Below, piece after piece: positions 10,230 through 20,796 of a stretch of 64,000 nt of DNA. Position 1 is the stretch's first letter. Every line of letters begins with the position of its first letter. The stretch is from Thermotogota bacterium (GTDB taxonomy: Bacteria > Thermotogota > Thermotogae > Thermotogales > Thermotogaceae): positions 186,001 through 250,000 of the forward strand of contig JAUQPE010000029.1 of NCBI GenBank assembly GCA_030550515.1, given 5' to 3'. The notes beneath the pieces were generated by a model. The model was given only the letters and a program-made list of their open reading frames with translations, was not told the DNA's origin and searched no databases. A program made the position numbers and the translations under genes.

Positions 10230-10487
10230 ATGGAAAATCTCAGCGATCTTGCCCAAGGGTTGGCACTCCTTGGAAAGTACTTGGGAGCAGGTCTGTGCAT
10301 GGGTATCGGCGCCATCGGACCTGGGATTGGAGAAGGTAACATTGGCGCACATGCCATGGACGCCATAGCGAGACAACCGGAGATGGTTGGAACCATCACG
10401 ACGAGGATGCTCCTCGCGGACGCCATAGCCGAGACCACCGGAATCTATTCTCTGCTCATATCCTTCATGATCCTCCTCGTCGTGTGA
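10230..10487 (+). CDS. atpE: ATP synthase Fo subunit c, Na+-type ion site
   Basis: 85-residue hairpin of two membrane helices that oligomerises into the rotor ring. Helix 1 has GPGIGEG with Glu35; helix 2 has AIAETTGIYS with Glu68, Thr69 and Thr70. Aligned with the Ilyobacter tartaricus c subunit, Glu68 is the ion-binding carboxylate, Thr69/Thr70 match its Ser/Thr ligands, and Glu35 replaces Gln32. This is the two-carboxylate pattern known from Fusobacterium. Na+ coupling is therefore inferred. ATG start behind GAGGGAGGG. Confidence 0.96.
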   Translation: MENLSDLAQGLALLGKYLGAGLCMGIGAIGPGIGEGNIGAHAMDAIARQPEMVGTITTRMLLADAIAETTGIYSLLISFMILLVV

Positions 10488-10500
10488 GGAGGGAGCTGCT

Positions 10501-10995
10501 TTGGAATTCCTCGAAATCAACTGGACCTCTGCCGTTATGCTCCTTCTCTTCTTGCTCCTGCTCTTTCTCCTGAACAAGTTTCTTTACACACCGTTCGTGG
10601 AGACCATGGAGAGGAGGAGAAAGAAGATTGAAGACGAATTGAAGGGTGCTGAAAATCTGAAGCGGGAAGCGGAAGCGATGAAAAAAGAAGCGGAAGAACT
10701 TCTGAACCACGCGAAAAAAACGGCTGGGGAGATATTGGAGAACGCCCGAAAGCAAGCCGAGCAGATAGTGAACGAAGCCAAAGAGAAAGCGAAACAGGAG
10801 GCACAAAGACTCTTGGAAGCGACGAAGATTCAGATAGAGGTGGAGAAACAGAAGGCTCTGGAAGCGGTCGAGGAAAGATCCGGTGAAATAGCCGTGGCTC
10901 TCGCCTTGAAAATCCTCCAGAGGGTTTTCGAAGAGGACAAAGTGCGTCGTGATTATCTCGTGAGGATCTTGCAAGAGGAGTTCGAGAAGAGATGA
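10501..10995 (+). CDS. atpF: ATP synthase Fo subunit b
   Basis: 164-residue peripheral stalk subunit. One N-terminal membrane helix (AVMLLLFLLLLFLLNKF) is followed by a long, highly charged Ala/Glu/Lys coiled coil that reaches delta and alpha on F1. The start is TTG at 10501, with GGAGGG seven bases upstream. There is a single b gene, no b'. The stop overlaps the atpH ATG. Confidence 0.95.
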   Translation: MEFLEINWTSAVMLLLFLLLLFLLNKFLYTPFVETMERRRKKIEDELKGAENLKREAEAMKKEAEELLNHAKKTAGEILENARKQAEQIVNEAKEKAKQEAQRLLEATKIQIEVEKQKALEAVEERSGEIAVALALKILQRVFEEDKVRRDYLVRILQEEFEKR

Positions 10996-11546
10996 GGGCC
11001 TCTACAGTGGCGGGAAGATACGCCAGGTCTTTGTTGAACGTCGCCATACTGACAGGAAAGGAAGAGGAATATTCCAACTTTCTGAGCCTCTCACGCCAGG
11101 TCTACGAGCGTTTCAGAGACTTCTTCGATAACCCGACAGTGAAACCTGGTGTGAAACTTCGCCTCCTAGTAGAAGCGCTTCGTGATTTAGGGGTCGAGTT
11201 GGATAACGCTGAGAAAAACTTCCTGTTGATCTTGTTCGAGAGGAAAAGACAAAAACTCCTCCCCTTGATCGAGCGCCTCTACGGGTACGAGAGGATAGAA
11301 TCGATGCAGAAGATACCGGCTGACCTTCAGATTGCCCACGAACCTTCTCAAGAAGAGTTGGAGTTGCTCAGAAAACTTGTTAGAAAATTCGTGTTGAGAG
11401 ATCCTGTCTTCAAGATCCACGTGAGGCGGGATCTGATAGCGGGTGCTGTCGTCGAATTTGAGGGTTTCAGGTACGATACCACCGTTTTGGGAAGACTCAA
11501 AAAGATGTCCAGACAAGTGTTGAAGAGAAGGGGTGAAGGGTCTTGA
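10992..11546 (+). CDS. atpH: ATP synthase F1 subunit delta
   Basis: 184-residue stator protein joining subunit b to the top of the alpha3beta3 hexamer. The N-terminal helical domain begins [15 protein letters not shown], typical of delta/OSCP, and the C-terminal part carries the beta-rich segment [23 protein letters not shown] split across the usual positions. ATG overlaps the atpF stop; its own TGA overlaps the TTG of atpA. Confidence 0.94.
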   Translation: MRASTVAGRYARSLLNVAILTGKEEEYSNFLSLSRQVYERFRDFFDNPTVKPGVKLRLLVEALRDLGVELDNAEKNFLLILFERKRQKLLPLIERLYGYERIESMQKIPADLQIAHEPSQEELELLRKLVRKFVLRDPVFKIHVRRDLIAGAVVEFEGFRYDTTVLGRLKKMSRQVLKRRGEGS

Positions 11547-13054
11547 GGATAAACCCCAGTGAAATTACGAGAGTGTTAGAGGAGAGGATAAAGAGCTACG
11601 AAGAGAGGATAGAGCTGGAAGACACGGGAAAAGTCATCCAGGTTGGTGACGGTATCGCGAGGGTTTACGGCTTGAACAAGGTAATGGTGAACGAGTTGGT
11701 GGAATTTGCGGAAACGGGCGTGAAAGGCATCGCTTTTAACTTGGAAGAAGACAACGTAGGTGTGATCGTGCTGGGAGACTACAAGGACATAAAAGAAGGA
11801 CACACCGTCAGAAGGCTGAAGAGGATCGTCGAAGTTCCGGTTGGAGAAGAGTTGCTAGGTCGGGTTGTGAACCCCCTCGGTGAACCCTTGGATGGGAAAG
11901 GTCCCATAAACGCCAGGCACTTCAGACCCATAGAGATAAAGGCACCCAGCGTGATCTACAGAAAACCAGTAGATACACCGCTTCAAACTGGAATCAAAGC
12001 GATAGATTCCATGATACCCATAGGCAGAGGGCAGAGGGAGTTGATCATAGGGGACAGACAAACAGGTAAGACGGCCATAGCCATCGATACCATAATCAAC
12101 CAGAAAGGGCAGGGCGTCTTCTGCATATACGTGGCCATAGGGCAGAAGAGGGCAGCAGTGGCGAGGATCATAGACAAGCTCAGGCAGTACGGCGCCATGG
12201 AATACACGACGGTAGTGGTGGCGAGTGCGTCAGATCCCGCAGCGTTGCAGTACATCGCACCTTACGCTGGGTGCGCCATGGGTGAGTATTTCGCCTACAC
12301 TGGAAGGGATGCTCTCGTCGTCTACGACGACCTCTCCAAACACGCCGTTGCCTACAGGCAGCTCTCACTCCTCTTGAGAAGACCACCGGGAAGAGAAGCT
12401 TACCCTGGTGACATCTTCTACTTGCACTCGAGACTTTTGGAGAGAGCTGTAAGGCTCAACGAGAAGATGGGAGGAGGTTCCCTCACAGCCCTTCCCATAG
12501 TCGAAACCCAAGCGAACGACATATCCGCCTACATTCCGACGAACGTGATATCGATCACCGACGGTCAGATATACCTGGAGCCCGGTTTGTTCTACGCCGG
12601 ACAAAGACCCGCCATAAACGTGGGACTTTCCGTGTCGAGAGTCGGAGGCGCTGCTCAGATAAAAGCCATGAAACAAGTCGCGGGTATGCTGAGGATAGAA
12701 CTCGCGCAGTACAGGGAACTCGAAGTGTTCGCACAATTTGCCACAGAGCTCGATCCAGCAACTAGAGCGCAAATCGTGAGAGGCCAGAGGTTGATGGAAC
12801 TCCTGAAACAGGAGCAGTACAGTCCTATGCCCGTTGAAGAACAGGTTGCCGTCCTCTACACCGGCGTGAAGGGTTACTTGGATGATCTCCCCGTTGAAGT
12901 GGTGAAGAGGTTCGAAAAAGAATTCCTCCAGTACATGAGAGAAAAACACGTCGACGTACTCAAGGATATAAGGGAGAGGAAAGAGATCACTCCTGAAACC
13001 GAGGAAAAACTGAAGAAAGCCATAGAAGAGTTCAAGAGCTTTTTCAGGGTGTGA
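11543..13054 (+). CDS. atpA: ATP synthase F1 subunit alpha
   Basis: 503-residue non-catalytic nucleotide-binding subunit, three copies per F1. The Walker A motif is GDRQTGKTA, and the conserved [13 protein letters not shown] segment with the arginine-finger region is present. The C-terminal helical domain is complete. TTG start at 11543 overlaps the atpH stop; GGGTGA-type SD upstream. Length is normal for the family. Confidence 0.98.
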   Translation: MRINPSEITRVLEERIKSYEERIELEDTGKVIQVGDGIARVYGLNKVMVNELVEFAETGVKGIAFNLEEDNVGVIVLGDYKDIKEGHTVRRLKRIVEVPVGEELLGRVVNPLGEPLDGKGPINARHFRPIEIKAPSVIYRKPVDTPLQTGIKAIDSMIPIGRGQRELIIGDRQTGKTAIAIDTIINQKGQGVFCIYVAIGQKRAAVARIIDKLRQYGAMEYTTVVVASASDPAALQYIAPYAGCAMGEYFAYTGRDALVVYDDLSKHAVAYRQLSLLLRRPPGREAYPGDIFYLHSRLLERAVRLNEKMGGGSLTALPIVETQANDISAYIPTNVISITDGQIYLEPGLFYAGQRPAINVGLSVSRVGGAAQIKAMKQVAGMLRIELAQYRELEVFAQFATELDPATRAQIVRGQRLMELLKQEQYSPMPVEEQVAVLYTGVKGYLDDLPVEVVKRFEKEFLQYMREKHVDVLKDIRERKEITPETEEKLKKAIEEFKSFFRV

Positions 13055-13060
13055 TCCGAT

Positions 13061-13903
13061 ATGAGCAGGGGTCGGATGCTCTACATCAGAAGGAAGATAA
13101 ACGCCACACAATCCCTCATGAAGATCACGAGAGCCATGGAAATGGTGGCACGCGCGAAGGCTAGGAGAGTGGAAGCGGAATACAGGAACTTCAAACCTTT
13201 CCTCCAAGAAGTTGAGAAATTGTGGCGGAGAATCCCAAAGCGCTTCATCGTTCCTTCGTTTTTCGAGAAGGGTGACAGAGAACTCTTGGTGATTCTCTCA
13301 AGCGACATGGGGTTGTGCGGTGCGTACAACAGCGAGCTTCTGAGGAGAGCGGAAGAAACGCTCTCTTCCTTGAAGAACCCTTCGCTCATTCTCATCGGCG
13401 CCAAAGCAGCAAACCATTTTAAGAACAATCAAAACGTTTACAAGGTTTACGACAAGTTCTACGACGTGCCGGAGTTCAGCAAGGCTTCGACAGTGGTGGA
13501 AGACATCCTAACTTTTCTCTCGAAAAACGGACCAGCACGAGTTTTGGTCTTGTACAGCCACTTCAAGAACGTGTTGATACAGCAGCCGAGGGTGTACGAG
13601 TTGGTGCCCCTGGAAAAGGAAGAAAGTACCGCCGAGGAATACGAGTACGAACCCGTTCCAGAAATTTTAGCGCCACTGGTTCTACACTACTACCTCTCGG
13701 CTAAAATGCTGGATTTCATGTTTCACGGAAAGCTGAGCGAGCATTACGCAAGGCAGAACGCGATGAAGAACGCCACGGACAACGCGCAAGAGGTCATAAG
13801 GAGACTCACCCTGGAGTACAACAAAGCGCGCCAGGCATCGATAACGGAGGAACTCATAGAGATAGTCACGGGAGCGGAGGCTTTGAAGGAAATAGAAGAA
13901 TAG
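13061..13903 (+). CDS. atpG: ATP synthase F1 subunit gamma
   Basis: 280-residue central rotor shaft. The N-terminal helix contains KINATQSLMKITRAMEMVA, the central domain has SSDMGLCGAYN, and the C-terminal helix has KNATDNAQEVI and LEYNKARQASIT, all family signatures. The coiled coil of the two terminal helices turns within alpha3beta3. The start ATG lies seven bases after atpA; its SD is weaker than its neighbours', so translation may depend on coupling to atpA. Confidence 0.97.
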   Translation: MSRGRMLYIRRKINATQSLMKITRAMEMVARAKARRVEAEYRNFKPFLQEVEKLWRRIPKRFIVPSFFEKGDRELLVILSSDMGLCGAYNSELLRRAEETLSSLKNPSLILIGAKAANHFKNNQNVYKVYDKFYDVPEFSKASTVVEDILTFLSKNGPARVLVLYSHFKNVLIQQPRVYELVPLEKEESTAEEYEYEPVPEILAPLVLHYYLSAKMLDFMFHGKLSEHYARQNAMKNATDNAQEVIRRLTLEYNKARQASITEELIEIVTGAEALKEIEE

Positions 13904-13912
13904 AGGTGATGA

Positions 13913-15654
<1,742 letters not shown>

Positions 15655-15673
15655 GGACGGGAGGTGTTTCGTT

Positions 15674-16204
15674 GTGAGATTCCAAGTCGTCAGTAAAGGG
15701 TTGGAGATAAGCGATGCGATCAGGAGTTATTTGGAAAAGCGCCTCGAAAAGATCGATAGGGTGGTTTACGATGAAGATATCGTCTCTTTCAACATTCGAA
15801 TAGAGAAAGACACCAAGAACCTGTACTCGGTGAGGTTCACCATGAACCTGAGGGGAAACATTTTGAATGTGGAGGAAAATAACGTGGATTTGTACACAGC
15901 TATAGACCTCGCTTCCGACGCGTTGGAGAAACAGGTCAAGAAGCTGAAAGAGAGGATCAAGGGACACCCCAAGAGGAAGGAAGAAGAGGGGGTTCCACAA
16001 GAGATAGGAGAATTCTCTCCCTCGGACGAGATCAACGACGTGAGGAGGCTCTCTTTGCTTCAGCTCGACATCGATGAAGCGGTTCTTCAGATGAAGGTCA
16101 TGAACCATAGATTCTTGGTCTTCAGGAACGCAAACACAGGGGAGATAAACCTCCTTTACAAGGATGACGCTGGAAAGCTTCGCCTTCTCGAATTTTCCGA
16201 ATGA
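15674..16204 (+). CDS. hpf: Ribosome hibernation promoting factor, long form
   Basis: 176-residue protein that binds the 30S A/P sites and dimerises idle ribosomes into 100S particles. The N-terminal HPF/RaiA fold runs from VVSKGLEISDAIRSYLEKRL to about residue 105. A charged linker leads to the C-terminal dimerisation domain (LQLDIDEAVLQMKVMNHRFLVFRN, split by the usual turns). GTG start with GGGAGGTG upstream, 19 bases after atpC, so it may share the ATP synthase transcript. Confidence 0.93.
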   Translation: MRFQVVSKGLEISDAIRSYLEKRLEKIDRVVYDEDIVSFNIRIEKDTKNLYSVRFTMNLRGNILNVEENNVDLYTAIDLASDALEKQVKKLKERIKGHPKRKEEEGVPQEIGEFSPSDEINDVRRLSLLQLDIDEAVLQMKVMNHRFLVFRNANTGEINLLYKDDAGKLRLLEFSE

Positions 16205-16216
16205 AATGGGGGTGCG

Positions 16217-17626
16217 TTGGAGATAAGGGAACTGATCTTGAATTTACACGAAGACGGTGTGGCTTGTGCCGTTTTGGTGGACGGAGAGTTGGAAGAACTA
16301 TTCTTCGATGAGCTCGAAGCCAACGTAGGAAAGATATTCGTTGGCAAGGTTGAAAAGATCGTCCCGGGGTTGGGAGCGGCGTTCGTGAAAGTGGGAAAGG
16401 GAAAGAACTCTTTTCTCAAGTTGAACGAGTTGAACAGTTTGTACAAGCGTCTCATCTTGAACGGTAAAGAGTTGGAGGAGGGAACAAAACTGTTGGTTCA
16501 GACAAAAAAAGAAGCCACGGATAGTAAGAGCGCTCAGGTCACCACACAGATCGGGATTGCGGAACGGTTCGTCGTACTTTTCCCTTTCAAAAAGGTCGTG
16601 GGGGTTTCCAAGAAGATAAAAAACGAGGACGAGAGAAGAAGGTTAAAGGAAATCGCTCTGAGGTTGAAAAGAACGCATAACGTAGGAATCGTTGTACGCA
16701 CAGCTGCAGAAGGCGTCGACGAGCAGGAAATAGAGAAGAATTTCCTGGAAGCGCGGAAAAAGTGGGAACAAATCTTGGGGGACTTTCAAAAGGCCAGGGC
16801 ACCCAAGGTTCTCTACGAGGAGAATCCCTTGGAAAGAGTCATCAAAGAAAAGTTGAATTCGAGGGTGGATAAAGTTGTGTACAACCAGAAAGAAGTTTTG
16901 GAAGTACTCGAGAAGTACCTCCGACACCTTCCGAAAAAACCTGTGTTGGAATTCGTCGAGGGTGATCCGTTTGAAAAGTTCCAGGTATACGATAAAATTA
17001 AAAAGTTGGGTGCCAGGGTGGTCCCCCTCAAGAGTGGGGGTAACATAGTGATAGACCGTTTGGAAGCTCTAACTGTCATAGACGTGAACTCGGAAAGCGA
17101 CACCACAGCTGAGGACCAAGAAGAACTCGCCTTGAAGACGAACTTGGAGGCTGCAGAGGAGATCGTCAGGCAAGTGATGCTCAGAAACATAGGCGGCATG
17201 ATACTCGTGGACTTCATAAAGCTCAAGAAAAACGAGAACCAAGAGAAACTTTTAAGACATTTGCGACAAATAGCGAAGAAGGATTCGCCACGGATGGAAG
17301 TGTTGGGTTTCACGAATTTGGGTCTCCTGGAGATCGTCAGAAAGAGGACGTCTAGATCTTTGGATTCGATCTTTTTCACGAAGTGTCCCGTTTGTTCGGG
17401 AACAGGTAAAGTCATTTCTCAGAGGCTTTTGCTGAAGAAGATCGTCTCGGACATAAGAAAGTTGGAGAATTACACGGAGATCGTCCTCAGGGTTCACCCG
17501 AATATGTCGGGTTACAAGGGAGAGCTGGAAAAACTCAGGGAAACTTTGGGAAAGAGGCTCAAGGTGGACTTCAACTGGCCTGATCCAAACTCTTACGATA
17601 TAACGGCAAGGAAAGGAGGAGCTTAG
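16217..17626 (+). CDS. rng: Ribonuclease E/G family endoribonuclease
   Basis: 469-residue endonuclease that cuts single-stranded AU-rich RNA and processes rRNA and mRNA. An S1-like RNA-binding region with [21 protein letters not shown] lies near the N-terminus. The DNase I-like catalytic core shows VIDVNSESD and GGMILVDF with the metal-binding aspartates. CPVCSGTGK is the Zn-link that joins dimers. It lacks the long C-terminal scaffold of E. coli RNase E, so it resembles RNase G. TTG start at 16217 after GGGGGTG. Confidence 0.94.
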   Translation: MEIRELILNLHEDGVACAVLVDGELEELFFDELEANVGKIFVGKVEKIVPGLGAAFVKVGKGKNSFLKLNELNSLYKRLILNGKELEEGTKLLVQTKKEATDSKSAQVTTQIGIAERFVVLFPFKKVVGVSKKIKNEDERRRLKEIALRLKRTHNVGIVVRTAAEGVDEQEIEKNFLEARKKWEQILGDFQKARAPKVLYEENPLERVIKEKLNSRVDKVVYNQKEVLEVLEKYLRHLPKKPVLEFVEGDPFEKFQVYDKIKKLGARVVPLKSGGNIVIDRLEALTVIDVNSESDTTAEDQEELALKTNLEAAEEIVRQVMLRNIGGMILVDFIKLKKNENQEKLLRHLRQIAKKDSPRMEVLGFTNLGLLEIVRKRTSRSLDSIFFTKCPVCSGTGKVISQRLLLKKIVSDIRKLENYTEIVLRVHPNMSGYKGELEKLRETLGKRLKVDFNWPDPNSYDITARKGGA

Positions 17627-17627
17627 A

Positions 17628-18221
17628 ATGGCAGTTTCCATGGATTTGATCAAGAAACTGAGGGATATGACGGGAGCAGGTATCATGGAGTGTCGCAAAG
17701 CACTCGAAGAAACAAACGGTGACATCGAGAAAGCCCTCGAAGTGTTGAGGAAGAGAGGAGCGACCATCGCCGAAAAGAAATCCAGCAGAACCACAAAGGA
17801 AGGGTTGATCGTCGCGTACGTTCACTTCAACGGAAGGATAGGTGTCCTGTTGGAGATGAACTGCGAAACCGATTTTGTGGCAAGGACCGATGAGTTCAAA
17901 GAGTTAGCTTACAACCTTGCAAAGCAGGTTGCTGCCATGAATCCAAAGTACATCAGGAAGGAAGATGTACCTCCAGAGGTTGTTGAGCGCGAGAAAGAAG
18001 TGTACAGAGAACAAGTCAAAGACAAACCGGCAGAAGTTGTGGAGAAGATCGTCGAGGGAAAGTTGGAGAAGTTCTTCGAAGAAGTCTGTCTGTACGAGCA
18101 AAAGTACATATTCGATGAGACGAAGAAGGTAAAGGACTTGATCAACGAACTGATAGCCAAAACTGGTGAGAACGTGAAAGTTTCGAGGTTCGTTAGGTAC
18201 GAGTTAGGAGAGATAGGGTGA
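17628..18221 (+). CDS. tsf: Elongation factor Ts
   Basis: 197-residue nucleotide exchange factor for EF-Tu. The signature [18 protein letters not shown] lies in the N-terminal UBA-like domain, and the core has [16 protein letters not shown]. It is shorter than E. coli EF-Ts because one core subdomain is missing, as in other Thermotogales and Thermus. ATG start with AAAGGAGGAG upstream, directly after the RNase gene. Its stop codon lies inside the 5' arm of a terminator hairpin. No rpsB precedes it, which is unusual. Confidence 0.96.
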   Translation: MAVSMDLIKKLRDMTGAGIMECRKALEETNGDIEKALEVLRKRGATIAEKKSSRTTKEGLIVAYVHFNGRIGVLLEMNCETDFVARTDEFKELAYNLAKQVAAMNPKYIRKEDVPPEVVEREKEVYREQVKDKPAEVVEKIVEGKLEKFFEEVCLYEQKYIFDETKKVKDLINELIAKTGENVKVSRFVRYELGEIG

Positions 18222-18242
18222 GCGAGAGCTCACCCTTTTTTT
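18216..18242 (+). terminator. Intrinsic terminator or attenuator between tsf and pyrH
   Basis: A perfect 8-bp stem, GGGTGAGC/GCTCACCC with loop GAGA (18216-18235), is followed by seven T residues. The stem includes the tsf stop codon, and the pyrH SD (GGGAGGAG, 18243-18250) begins directly after the T tract. Termination here would cut off pyrH unless RNA polymerase reads through. Confidence 0.85.
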
Positions 18243-18256
18243 GGGAGGAGCATCCC

Positions 18257-18952
18257 ATGCGTGTGTTGCTGAAGTTGAGTGGAGAGGCGCTGTCTGGTGA
18301 AGGAGAAAAAGGTTTCAAGAGAGAAGCGTTGGATTACGTGGTTCAAGAAGTGAAGCCCGTGCTCGAGCGAGGAGTGAGACTTGGGATCGTCGTCGGAGCC
18401 GGAAACATATTCAGGGGAGACGAACTTGAAAACATCAGCAGGGAAAGGGCCGATCAAATAGGTTTACTGGGCACGGTGATGAACTCCATCTACTTGAAAG
18501 ACTGGTTCGAAAAGTACGGGATAAAGTGCCGGGTGTTCTCGCAGATCGTCAACCTTCCCGACGTGGAACAGGTGAATTACTCGAAGATCGACGAATCACT
18601 CGAAAACGGTTACCTATTGATCTTCGGCGGGGGGACCAGCAACCCCTTCTTCACCACCGACACGGCTGCCGTGCTGAGGGCAAAAGAAATGAAGGCGAAC
18701 ATCATAATCAAAGCCACGAAAGTGGACGGTGTCTACGATAGGGATCCAAAGAAACACTCAGACGCCAAAAAAATAGAAGAGATCAGTTTTTCCGAAGCGT
18801 TGAGAATGAACCTTCGTGTGATGGATGCCGAGGCGTTTTCGATGTGTCAAAAGCTCGGTATCACCGTCAAGATCATAGATTTCTTCAAACCAGGAAACTT
18901 GTTGAAGGCCTTGAGCGGAGAAAGAGTGGGAAGTACGATATTTCCCGGTTAA
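18257..18952 (+). CDS. pyrH: Uridylate kinase (UMP kinase)
   Basis: 231-residue homohexameric bacterial UMP kinase of the amino-acid kinase fold, making UDP from UMP. Motifs are LLKLSGEALSG at the N-terminus, GAGNIFRG, GGTSNPFFTTDTAA for UMP binding, and KATKVDGVYDRDP. ATG start at 18257 behind GGGAGGAG; upstream in-frame codons would run through the terminator stem. Its TAA overlaps the stop of the convergent niaP gene by four bases. Confidence 0.96.
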   Translation: MRVLLKLSGEALSGEGEKGFKREALDYVVQEVKPVLERGVRLGIVVGAGNIFRGDELENISRERADQIGLLGTVMNSIYLKDWFEKYGIKCRVFSQIVNLPDVEQVNYSKIDESLENGYLLIFGGGTSNPFFTTDTAAVLRAKEMKANIIIKATKVDGVYDRDPKKHSDAKKIEEISFSEALRMNLRVMDAEAFSMCQKLGITVKIIDFFKPGNLLKALSGERVGSTIFPG

Positions 18953-20217
18953 TCCACGTACTTTCCTTTAGTTTCCTCTCCAAACAACCACACCATCACA
19001 CCCGCCACCATGGAGAGGACAGCTATCCAAAAGAGGGTCTCGAAGAGGCCCTTCCCTTTGTCCATCATGTAGCCGAGGTAGAACGGTGCCACCATCCCCG
19101 CTATCCTAGCCCACACACCCGCCGCTCCGTTTCCGGTGCCTCTAAACGGGGTGGGGTACAGTTCCGGAGTGTAAGCGTAGACGAGCCCCCAAACTCCAAG
19201 ACAAAAGAAAGAGAGCAGAAGAGCAGCCAACAAGAGTGAAACGTCTCCCCTCACACTACCCCACACCAGGGCGGAAAGGCCCGTGCCTACAAAGTAAAAA
19301 CCAAGTGATGGGCGCCTTCCCCACCTCTCTATCAGGTAGGCGGCCGAAAGGTAACCGGGAAGTTGTGCCACCATCATGTAAAAGGTGAACCAAGAGGCTC
19401 TCACGACACCGATACCCACGTTGGAAAAGATCTTAGGCGCCCACGTGAAGAGTGCGTAGTAGACGAAACTGACCACAAACCACGAGAACCACACCAAGAG
19501 TGTCTTCTTCGCGTATTCTCTCTTCAACAGAGCGATGAGAGGCACTTTCTCCTTCTTCGGTACTTCTACCTCCTCTCCTATCTTGAAACCAAGCGCTTTC
19601 TCCAGACCTTCCTTTCCACCTTTCAAAAGGGCGTATTTGGGCGATTCTGGCAAGCGGAGAAAGAGCGGCAAGAACGCATAGCCAAGGGAAAAGACCCAAA
19701 AACACCATCTCCAGTTGGGGAGTACGAAAACTGCAAACAAGCCGATCAGTATGCTGCCCACAGCCCAGCTCGCTTCCAAGAGGACCAGGTACCTTCCTCT
19801 AAACTCAACACTCGTGAATTCTGAAAGGTAGGCGTTGAACGATGGCATCAACCCACCGTATCCGAAACCAGACAGCGCTCTGAACGCTAGAAGGGCAGGG
19901 AAAGATGGGGCAAACCCGGAAAGGAAGGTGAAAGTCACGGTGAAGAGGTAGTAGACGATGTTCGAAACCTTCCTTCCGAACAAGTCAGCCATGAGTCCAG
20001 CGGACAACGCTCCAAAGAGCATGCCCAGAAAGGTGCTGCTGGCAAACGCAGCTCCTTGCACGTACGACAAGTTCCAATCCCTTACGATGTGAACCAGAAC
20101 GAACGAGGTGAGCATCACTCCAGCCGCGTCGAACATCCAAGCGATCGAAGTCAAAAGAAGCAACTTCCTCTGCTTTCCCCGATCGACGTACTTCTTTACG
20201 ACCTCGTCGAGCCTCAT
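18949..20217 (-). CDS. niaP: MFS transporter, probable niacin transporter NiaP
   Basis: 422-residue major facilitator with 12 predicted membrane helices. Typical signatures are LMADLFGRKVSN (loop 2-3), FRALSGFGYGG, LPESPKYALLKG at the end of the first half and YTPELYPTPFRGTGNG in the second half, as in the NiaP/SV2-like sugar-transporter branch. It follows niaR by six bases and shares its NiaR-type operator, which is the main reason to call nicotinate or nicotinamide the substrate. The ATG has GAGGAG upstream, overlapping the niaR stop. Confidence 0.82.
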   Translation of the reverse strand: MRLDEVVKKYVDRGKQRKLLLLTSIAWMFDAAGVMLTSFVLVHIVRDWNLSYVQGAAFASSTFLGMLFGALSAGLMADLFGRKVSNIVYYLFTVTFTFLSGFAPSFPALLAFRALSGFGYGGLMPSFNAYLSEFTSVEFRGRYLVLLEASWAVGSILIGLFAVFVLPNWRWCFWVFSLGYAFLPLFLRLPESPKYALLKGGKEGLEKALGFKIGEEVEVPKKEKVPLIALLKREYAKKTLLVWFSWFVVSFVYYALFTWAPKIFSNVGIGVVRASWFTFYMMVAQLPGYLSAAYLIERWGRRPSLGFYFVGTGLSALVWGSVRGDVSLLLAALLLSFFCLGVWGLVYAYTPELYPTPFRGTGNGAAGVWARIAGMVAPFYLGYMMDKGKGLFETLFWIAVLSMVAGVMVWLFGEETKGKYVD

Positions 20218-20223
20218 GCGGGA

Positions 20224-20742
20224 TCACTCCTCTATCAGGAACCCCTTCTTTCTCAATTCCTCTACGATTTCATCCAAAGTTCCTTCATCGGGCGCTTCTA
20301 TCGTGTGGAGGTGAACTCCACCCGACAAAACCAACAACGGCTCCGTCTTTGAGGCCCTCATGAGGTTCAAGAATTTCAGGACCTCATCTTCGTTCGATAC
20401 GTCTATCATCCCGCGTATCTCACCGTACACGGGGTGTTCCACGATCACGTCCACCACCCTCCCACCCTTTCGCACCACGGTCATCAACTCTTCCGCTATG
20501 TCCTCCACGCCGTGTTTGACCGCTACCAACTTCCTCACGCCCTTCCTTTTCTCGAACATCACGTAACCCCTAGGGGTGGATTGAATGTTGTAACCCTTAC
20601 TTCTCAGGTACGCGATGTCTTGAACGACTATCTGACGGCTCACTCCCAACTCCTCCGCCAGGGTAGTCCCACTCACCGGCTCTTTGCTCTTCTCAAGGAT
20701 CTCCACGATCTTCTTCAATCGTTCCTCCCTCGAAAACCTCAC
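20224..20742 (-). CDS. niaR: NiaR, niacin-responsive transcriptional repressor
   Basis: 172-residue regulator of NAD biosynthesis. The N-terminal winged helix (EERLKKIVEILEKSKEPVSGTTLAEELGVSRQ, written across two helices) is followed by the 3H ligand domain with conserved histidines in VKHGVED, VEHPVYGE and GGVHLHTIEAPDE. It is strongly similar to a T. maritima 3H-domain repressor recalled from memory. The start is GTG at 20742 after GGGGGAGG; the in-frame TTG at 20757 would overlap that SD. It is first in an operon with niaP and is probably autoregulated. Confidence 0.93.
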   Translation of the reverse strand: MRFSREERLKKIVEILEKSKEPVSGTTLAEELGVSRQIVVQDIAYLRSKGYNIQSTPRGYVMFEKRKGVRKLVAVKHGVEDIAEELMTVVRKGGRVVDVIVEHPVYGEIRGMIDVSNEDEVLKFLNLMRASKTEPLLVLSGGVHLHTIEAPDEGTLDEIVEELRKKGFLIEE

Positions 20743-20760
20743 ATCATCCTCCCCCAATTC

Positions 20761-20790
20761 ATTCTACAACATCTTTACACCTGCTGTCAA
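20761..20790 (-). promoter_or_regulatory. niaR promoter with overlapping NiaR operator
   Basis: On the minus strand, TTGACA (20790-20785), an 18-bp spacer and TAGAAT (20766-20761) form a good sigma-A promoter. The operator TTGACAGCAGGTGTAAA (20790-20774) is an inverted repeat, TTgACA-N5-TGTaAA, covering the -35 box. The same 17 bases occur before nadX at 33003-33019. Binding would block RNA polymerase. Confidence 0.85.
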
Positions 20791-20796
20791 ATTTGT

